DNA from: Polaromonas sp.
Lineage (GTDB): Bacteria > Pseudomonadota > Gammaproteobacteria > Burkholderiales > Burkholderiaceae_C
Length of the DNA: 37,934 bases
NCBI GenBank assembly: GCA_013824015.1
Contig: PNNC01000228.1
Location: forward strand, 1-37,934
Reading direction: 5' to 3'
The notes beneath the pieces were generated by a model. The model made no database searches, had not been told where the DNA came from, and was given only the letters and a program-made list of their open reading frames with translations. The position numbers were made by a program, and so were the translations under genes. Positions 33,521 through 37,934 of the stretch are shown piece by piece (position 1 is the stretch's first letter; the number at the start of each line of letters is the position of its first letter).

Positions 33521-34930
33521 ATGAACCACACGTTTTCCCGACTGCGCACAACGCTGGTGCCGCTGCTTGCCGCGCTGGTGCTGGCCGGCTGCGCCACCTC
33601 CACGCCGATCGACGCTTCCAGCCTGCCCACCACGCCGCCGGCATTCAGGAATCAGGACGCTTCGCGTGTGCTGGCGGCCGCGCCCAGCCAGGTGCAATCG
33701 CAGGACGCCTGGTGGTCGGTGTTTGCTGATCCGGTGCTCGATCAGCTGGTCGAACAGGCCGGCCGCAACAACAGCAGCGTGCAGGTCGCCGCGGCCCGGC
33801 TGACGCAGGCGCGTGCGCTGCTGCGTGCCAGCGCTGCGGACCGCCTGCCGCAAGTCGAGCTCGGCGCCGGGGCCGTGCGGCAGCAAAACAGCACGACCGG
33901 CAACCGGCCGCAGACAGTCGTCAGTGTCGGCGCCAATGTGGCCTGGGAGCTGGACCTGATCGGCCGGCTGTCGCTGGCTTCCGATGCCGCTTCGCTGGGC
34001 GCCCGTTCGCGCGAGGCGCTGCTGCGCAGCACGCAGTTGCTGGTGCAGGCCCAGGTGGCGCAGAGCTATTTGCAGTTGCGCGCGCTGGATGCCGAACGCA
34101 TGCTGGTGCGCAGCACTGTGCAGGCTTACGGCAACACGCTGCGCCTGACCGAGGTGCGCTTTCGCGAGGGTGATGTGGCCGAGCTCGATGTGGCGCGGGT
34201 GCGCACCGAGCTGGCGTCCACCGAGTCGGAAGCGCTGGCGCTGGACCGGCGCCGCGCTGAACTCGAACATGCGCTGGCCGTGCTGGTCGGCGAGGTGGCC
34301 TCCCGTTTCGAGGTCCAACCCGCCGACTGGGCCACCGCCTTGCCGGTGATCCCCGCCGGTGTGCCGAGTACGGTGCTGGTGCGACGGCCCGATGTGCTGG
34401 CGGCGCAAACCAGCATGCAGGCGGCGCAGGCGCGTGCCGGTGTGGCCAAAGCGGCCTGGTTCCCGAGTTTTTCACTGACCGCCACCGGTGGTTATGCGGC
34501 GCCCGAGATCAGCGACCTGTTCAAGCTGTCCACCCGCGCCTGGGGCGTGGGCGCGCTGCTCTCACTGCCGATCTTCGATGGCGGCCGGCGCGAAGCCGGC
34601 GTGGCCAGCGCGAATGCCGAACTCGACATCGCGCTCGCGAACTACCGCGAGCAGATTCTGGTGGCCTTCCGCGAGGTGGAAGACCAGCTGTCGGCGCTGC
34701 GCCTGCTGGCCGGGCAGTCCGAGGCGCAGTCTCGGTCCGTGACCTCGGCGGCGCGCGCCACGCTGCTGTCCGACTCACGCTACCGCAATGGCTTGGTCAG
34801 CCAGCTCGAATTGCTGGACGCCCAGCGCAGCGAGCTGCGCAGCCGGCGCGAGGCGCTGCAGGTCCGCGCCGCGCAATACCTGGCCACCGTGGGGCTGATC
34901 CGCGCGCTGGGTGGCGGCTGGAGTTCCTGA
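33521..34930 (+). CDS. RND pump outer-membrane factor, NodT/OprC/OpcM-type lipoprotein
   Basis: A 469-residue TolC-like lipoprotein channel. Signal peptide and lipobox LAGC place the lipidated Cys at residue 24. The two outer-membrane-efflux repeats are visible, with WWSVFADPVLDQLVEQA, VAWELDLIGRLSLASDA, VRRPDVLAAQTSMQAAQARAG and LSLPIFDGGRREAGVASA. AAGGAG lies 8 nt before the ATG. It is the last gene of the LysR-linked efflux operon and of normal length. Unlike the outer-membrane factor of the first pump, its linker before VRRPDV carries no repeat-derived insertion. Confidence 0.95.
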   Translation: MNHTFSRLRTTLVPLLAALVLAGCATSTPIDASSLPTTPPAFRNQDASRVLAAAPSQVQSQDAWWSVFADPVLDQLVEQAGRNNSSVQVAAARLTQARALLRASAADRLPQVELGAGAVRQQNSTTGNRPQTVVSVGANVAWELDLIGRLSLASDAASLGARSREALLRSTQLLVQAQVAQSYLQLRALDAERMLVRSTVQAYGNTLRLTEVRFREGDVAELDVARVRTELASTESEALALDRRRAELEHALAVLVGEVASRFEVQPADWATALPVIPAGVPSTVLVRRPDVLAAQTSMQAAQARAGVAKAAWFPSFSLTATGGYAAPEISDLFKLSTRAWGVGALLSLPIFDGGRREAGVASANAELDIALANYREQILVAFREVEDQLSALRLLAGQSEAQSRSVTSAARATLLSDSRYRNGLVSQLELLDAQRSELRSRREALQVRAAQYLATVGLIRALGGGWSS

Positions 34931-35040
34931 ACACCCCTGATGGCATTCACTGCGTGGCATGCCTCTCCCCTTGCAGGCACGGCGCCTGCGGCCTGGCGGC
35001 GCCAGATCCACGGCCCCCGCCTGACTCTGGATGCCAATTT

Positions 35041-35090
35041 GCTATGTAATTGATAGCTGTTGACGCAGTCGGGATAAGGGCTGGAGGCGG
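35041..35090 (+). repeat. Dispersed GCTAT repeat, copy 5
   Basis: GCTAT-N7-ATAGC (35041-35057), exactly 20 nt starting with TG, then GGGCTGGAGGCGG (35078-35090). It lies between the convergent 3' ends of the outer-membrane-factor and Lrp genes. Confidence 0.85.
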
Positions 35091-35100
35091 ATTTGGTGCA

Positions 35101-35130
35101 TAAAAAGAGCGCCAGGCGGCAACCCTGGCG
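35101..35130 (-). terminator. Rho-independent terminator of the Lrp-type gene
   Basis: A perfect 7-bp stem (35110-35116 with 35124-35130) and 7-nt loop lie just after the Lrp stop on the minus strand, followed by CTCTTTTTA. On the plus strand an outer pairing of 35109-35113 with 35135-35139 is followed by six T's, so it may also stop transcripts from the efflux operon. Confidence 0.8.
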
Positions 35131-35131
35131 T

Positions 35132-35623
35132 TCAGGCGCCTTTTTTGCCGCCCACCAGGTGGCCCAGCGGCAGCGCGCTGCTGGCCTTGACTTCGCCCAG
35201 TGAAAAGCTGGTGTGCAGGTCTTTCACATTGGGCAGGTTGATCAGGCTTTTCAGCGCAAACCGGGAAAAGCTGTCGAGGTCCTGCGCCACCACCTGCAGC
35301 TCGAAGGTGCCGGTGCCGCTGATGTAGTGGCAGGCAATGATTTCGGGCAGTTTGCGGATGGCTTCCTCCATCACGCTGGTGGCGTCGCCGGTGTTGCGGT
35401 CGGCGTCCAGCCGCACAAAAGCCAGCACGCCCAGGCCGATCTTCTGGCGGTCGATCTCGGCCCGGTAACCCTTGATGAAACCGCTTTCCTCCAGCGCGCG
35501 CACGCGCCGCCAGCAGGGCGCAGCGCTCAGGCCGACACGGGCGCAAAGCTCGGCATTGCTGAGGCGCCCGTCGGTTTGCAATTCATTCAGGATGGCGATG
35601 TCAAACTTGTCGAGTGTTTCCAT
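35132..35623 (-). CDS. Lrp/AsnC-family transcription regulator
   Basis: A 163-residue feast/famine regulator. The N-terminal helix-turn-helix spans about residues 6-50 (FDIAILNELQTDGRLSNAEL then VGLSAAPCWRRVRALEESG), followed by the RAM ligand-binding domain with ACHYISGTGTFELQVVAQDLDSF. It is divergent from the indolepyruvate ferredoxin oxidoreductase gene across 176 bp. Lrp-type regulators with this neighbour usually sense an amino acid and control its breakdown, so control of the oxidoreductase is inferred. The start at the ATG at 35623 begins directly before the conserved LDKFDIAIL. A terminator follows its stop. Confidence 0.93.
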   Translation of the reverse strand: METLDKFDIAILNELQTDGRLSNAELCARVGLSAAPCWRRVRALEESGFIKGYRAEIDRQKIGLGVLAFVRLDADRNTGDATSVMEEAIRKLPEIIACHYISGTGTFELQVVAQDLDSFSRFALKSLINLPNVKDLHTSFSLGEVKASSALPLGHLVGGKKGA

Positions 35624-35799
35624 AATTGGCGATTATGCGCAAGAATCTTTCTCAAAGTGCCGTAAACAAGGCATAAAAAGCAAAGACTTATCTATTCATC
35701 GCGCCTACACTTTGTTCATATATAGAGGCGCCACCCTATCCGGGCGACAGCCTCTTCGCCCGCTTACCAAGCGGTTTCAGCCCCACGACTGGAGACAAG
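35624..35799. promoter_or_regulatory. Divergent promoter region, Lrp gene and indolepyruvate ferredoxin oxidoreductase
   Basis: This is an AT-rich 176-bp stretch. TATATA (35719-35724) may be the -10 for the oxidoreductase gene, but the -35 is weak (TTCATC at 35695-35700), as expected of an activator-dependent promoter. An imperfect palindrome AGAATCTTTCT near 35643-35653 and A-tracts beyond it could be Lrp contact sites. Confidence 0.4.
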
Positions 35800-37934
35800 A
35801 TGAACGCCCCCCTGCCCGAACACATCCGCAAGGCCCTCGAGACGGTGAGCCTTGAGGACAAATACGCACTTGATTACGGTCAGGCCTTCATGAGCGGCGT
35901 CCAGGCGCTGGTCAAGCTGCCGATGTTGCAGCGCCAGCGCGATGCGCTGCAGGGCAAAAACACCGCCGGCTTCATCAGCGGTTACCGTGGTTCGCCGCTC
36001 GGTGGTTACGACCAGGCGCTGGTCAAGGCGGCGCCCTATCTGAAGGCGCAGAACATTGTGTTCCAGCCCGGCGTCAATGAAGAGCTGGCCGCCACCGCGC
36101 TGTGGGGCACGCAGCAACTGGGCTTTTCGCCGCCCGGCACCAACAAGTTCGACGGCGTGTTCGGCATCTGGTACGGCAAGGGTCCGGGCGTGGACCGCTG
36201 CTCCGACGTGTTCAAACATGCCAACATGGCCGGCACCACGCCCTGGGGCGGCGTGATCGCGGTGGCTGGCGACGACCATGTGGCCAAAAGTTCGACCGCC
36301 GCGCACCAGAGCGACCATATCTTCAAGGCCTGCGGCCTGCCGGTGTTTTTCCCGGCCAATGTGCAGGAAATCCTGGACCTGGGCGTACACGCGTTTGCGA
36401 TGAGCCGTTTTTCGGGCGTCTGGGCCGGCATGAAAACCATCCAGGAGATCGTCGAGTCGAGTGCCACCGCGATGATCGATCCGCAGCGGGTGCAGATCAA
36501 GCTGCCGACCGACTTCCAGATGCCACCGGGCGGCGTGCACATCCGCTGGCCCGACGCCGCGCTGGAGCAGGAGGCGCGCCTGTTCGACTACAAGTGGTAT
36601 GCCGCGCTGGCCTACATCCGCGCCAACCGGCTCAACTACAACGTGATCGAAGGTCCGAACGACCGCTTCGGCATCATCGCCAGCGGCAAGGCCTACAACG
36701 ACACGCGCCAGGCCCTGATCGATCTGGGCCTGGATGACGCCAGCTGTCGCCAGCTCGGCATCCGCCTGCACAAGGTCGGCGTGGTCTGGCCGCTGGAGGC
36801 CCAGGGCACACGCGAATTTGCGACCGGCCTGCGCGAAATCCTGGTGGTCGAGGAAAAGCGCCAGGTCATCGAGTACCAGCTCAAGGAAGAGCTTTACAAC
36901 TGGCGCGCCGACGTGCGCCCCAACATCTACGGCAAGTTCAACGAGGTCGATGGCGACTTCAGCGGCGGTGAGTGGTCCATGCCGAACCCGACCGCGAACA
37001 CCCTGTTGCGCGCCAATGCCGACCTGTCGCCCTCGCTGATCGCCAAGGCGATTGCGCAGCGTGTGCGCAAGCTCGGCCTGGACAGCGACATGATGGCGCG
37101 TCTGGACGCACAGCTCGCGATCCTGGACGCGAAAGAGCGTTCGCTGCAGGTGCTGGAAATCAAGGCCGAGCGCCAGCCCTGGTTTTGCTCGGGCTGCCCG
37201 CACAACACCTCGACCAAGGTGCCCGAAGGTTCGCGCGCGATGGCCGGCATCGGCTGCCACTTCATGGCGCTGTGGATGGACCGCAGCACCTCGGGCTTCA
37301 CCCAGATGGGCGGCGAGGGCGTGCCCTGGGTCGGCCAGCAACCTTTCACCACCGACCAGCACATTTTTGCCAACCTCGGCGATGGAACCTATTTCCACAG
37401 CGGCTCGCTGGCGGTGCGCCAGTCGATTGCCGCCGGCGTCAACATCACCTACAAGATCCTCTACAACGATGCGGTCGCCATGACCGGCGGTCAGCAGGTC
37501 GGCGAGCGCCCCGAAGGCCATTCGGTGGTGCAGATTGCCCAGTCCATGCGGGCCGAGGGCGTGGCCAAAATTGTGGTGGTGACCGACGAGCCGGAGAAAT
37601 ACGACAGCGTCACGCTGGTCGACGGCGTGGCGGTGCAGCATCGCGATGAGCTCGATGCCATCCAGCGGCAGTTCCGCGAGATCAAGGGCACCACCGTCAT
37701 CATTTACGACCAGACCTGCGCCACCGAAAAACGCCGACGCCGCAAGCGCGGCAGCCTGGTCGATCCGGCGCGCCGGGTGGTGATCAACGAACTGGTCTGC
37801 GAAGGCTGCGGCGACTGCGGTGTGCAGTCCAACTGCCTGAGCGTGGAGCCGCTGGAGACCGAGTTCGGCCGCAAGCGCCAGATCAACCAGTCCACCTGCA
37901 ACAAGGACATGTCCTGTCTCAAGGGTTTTTGCCC
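35800..37934 (+). CDS. Indolepyruvate ferredoxin oxidoreductase family protein, fused form (cut by window edge)
   Basis: The first 711 codons of a large fused 2-oxoacid:ferredoxin oxidoreductase, which oxidatively decarboxylates arylpyruvates (or branched-chain 2-oxoacids) to acyl-CoA with reduction of ferredoxin. Domains seen in order: an N-terminal pyrimidine-binding region (GYRGSPLGGYDQAL, GVNEELAATALWGTQQL), a middle region, Cys463-x-x-Cys466 in WFCSGCPH, the thiamine-diphosphate domain with GDG at 527-529 and NDAVAMTGGQ at 556-565, and a ferredoxin-like cysteine cluster (Cys667, 670, 673, 679). The gamma-type domain should follow beyond the window. The start has GGAG 5 nt upstream of ATG 35800. 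It is divergent from the Lrp-type gene, which probably regulates it. Confidence 0.92.
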   Translation, partial: MNAPLPEHIRKALETVSLEDKYALDYGQAFMSGVQALVKLPMLQRQRDALQGKNTAGFISGYRGSPLGGYDQALVKAAPYLKAQNIVFQPGVNEELAATALWGTQQLGFSPPGTNKFDGVFGIWYGKGPGVDRCSDVFKHANMAGTTPWGGVIAVAGDDHVAKSSTAAHQSDHIFKACGLPVFFPANVQEILDLGVHAFAMSRFSGVWAGMKTIQEIVESSATAMIDPQRVQIKLPTDFQMPPGGVHIRWPDAALEQEARLFDYKWYAALAYIRANRLNYNVIEGPNDRFGIIASGKAYNDTRQALIDLGLDDASCRQLGIRLHKVGVVWPLEAQGTREFATGLREILVVEEKRQVIEYQLKEELYNWRADVRPNIYGKFNEVDGDFSGGEWSMPNPTANTLLRANADLSPSLIAKAIAQRVRKLGLDSDMMARLDAQLAILDAKERSLQVLEIKAERQPWFCSGCPHNTSTKVPEGSRAMAGIGCHFMALWMDRSTSGFTQMGGEGVPWVGQQPFTTDQHIFANLGDGTYFHSGSLAVRQSIAAGVNITYKILYNDAVAMTGGQQVGERPEGHSVVQIAQSMRAEGVAKIVVVTDEPEKYDSVTLVDGVAVQHRDELDAIQRQFREIKGTTVIIYDQTCATEKRRRRKRGSLVDPARRVVINELVCEGCGDCGVQSNCLSVEPLETEFGRKRQINQSTCNKDMSCLKGFC

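Noticed and set aside
30680..34408. 1242-codon open frame on the minus strand opposite the second RND permease and outer-membrane factor
   Set aside because: The product is rich in His, Arg, Gln and Gly with no domain, and the plus strand holds well-recognised proteins; it is a by-product of high GC at third codon positions.
34973..34989. GCAGGC/GCCTGC hairpin after the second outer-membrane factor as a terminator
   Set aside because: Short stem and no T-run; the hairpin at 35101-35130 is a much better candidate.
5071..35090. The dispersed GCTAT repeats as a CRISPR array or insertion-sequence ends
   Set aside because: Copies are kilobases apart, not regularly spaced, with no transposase, terminal duplication or spacers between them.

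Overview
The window is high-GC chromosomal DNA of a Gram-negative beta-proteobacterium, most likely family Comamonadaceae (Polaromonas, Rhodoferax or Variovorax relatives). The basis is the style of the proteins (Bug-type binding protein, GlnE with a cysteine-bearing linker, BpeEF/CeoAB-type efflux locus, fused indolepyruvate ferredoxin oxidoreductase) and a dispersed GCTAT-N7-ATAGC repeat of a kind I associate with that family. I see no tRNA, rRNA, CRISPR array, prophage or complete insertion sequence.

Layout. 1-2431 (minus): a three-gene unit, FAD oxidoreductase, DUF1365 protein and cyclopropane-fatty-acyl synthase (cut by the window edge), joined by two ATGA overlaps; it has a long leader with a hairpin and a polypurine tract. 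2772-3359 (minus): exported cysteine glutathione peroxidase. 3633-5038 (plus): a ferritin-like di-iron protein and the heptose-phosphate adenylyltransferase RfaE2. 5166-11756 (minus): TetR regulator, outer-membrane factor, adaptor and RND permease, a complete efflux operon with a 28-bp inverted repeat across its promoter. 11846-14644 (minus): glnE. 14713-22432 (plus): a tight run of YhdP, a nitrilase-family amidase, a sensor kinase and a FixJ-type regulator. 22427-22576 (minus): a 49-residue membrane protein whose start codon overlaps that of the divergent mltA. 22575-24066 (plus): mltA and a small MliC-like lipoprotein. 24089-26319 (minus): orphan Bug-type binding protein and an ArgE-family deacetylase. 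26460-34930: a LysR regulator divergent from a lipase-like protein, adaptor, RND permease and outer-membrane factor; the gene order matches the CeoR/BpeT-LlpE-RND loci of Burkholderia. 35132-37934: an Lrp-type regulator with a clear terminator, divergent from a fused indolepyruvate ferredoxin oxidoreductase that runs off the window.

Most genes serve the cell envelope: two tripartite drug-efflux pumps under different regulator families, lipid modification, lipid transport, LPS heptose supply, peptidoglycan turnover and a membrane sensor kinase. The rest are nitrogen and amino-acid metabolism (glnE, ArgE-like, IOR with Lrp).

The most noteworthy observations are: a five-copy dispersed repeat with exact internal spacing, one copy lying in frame inside an outer-membrane-factor gene and another supplying the stop codons of two convergent genes; a lipase-like protein whose nucleophile serine is replaced by glutamate; divergent genes with overlapping start codons; a 43-codon leader ORF in front of the second efflux pump; and a cysteine cluster in the GlnE linker. 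I found no clearly new multi-gene defence or mobile system.
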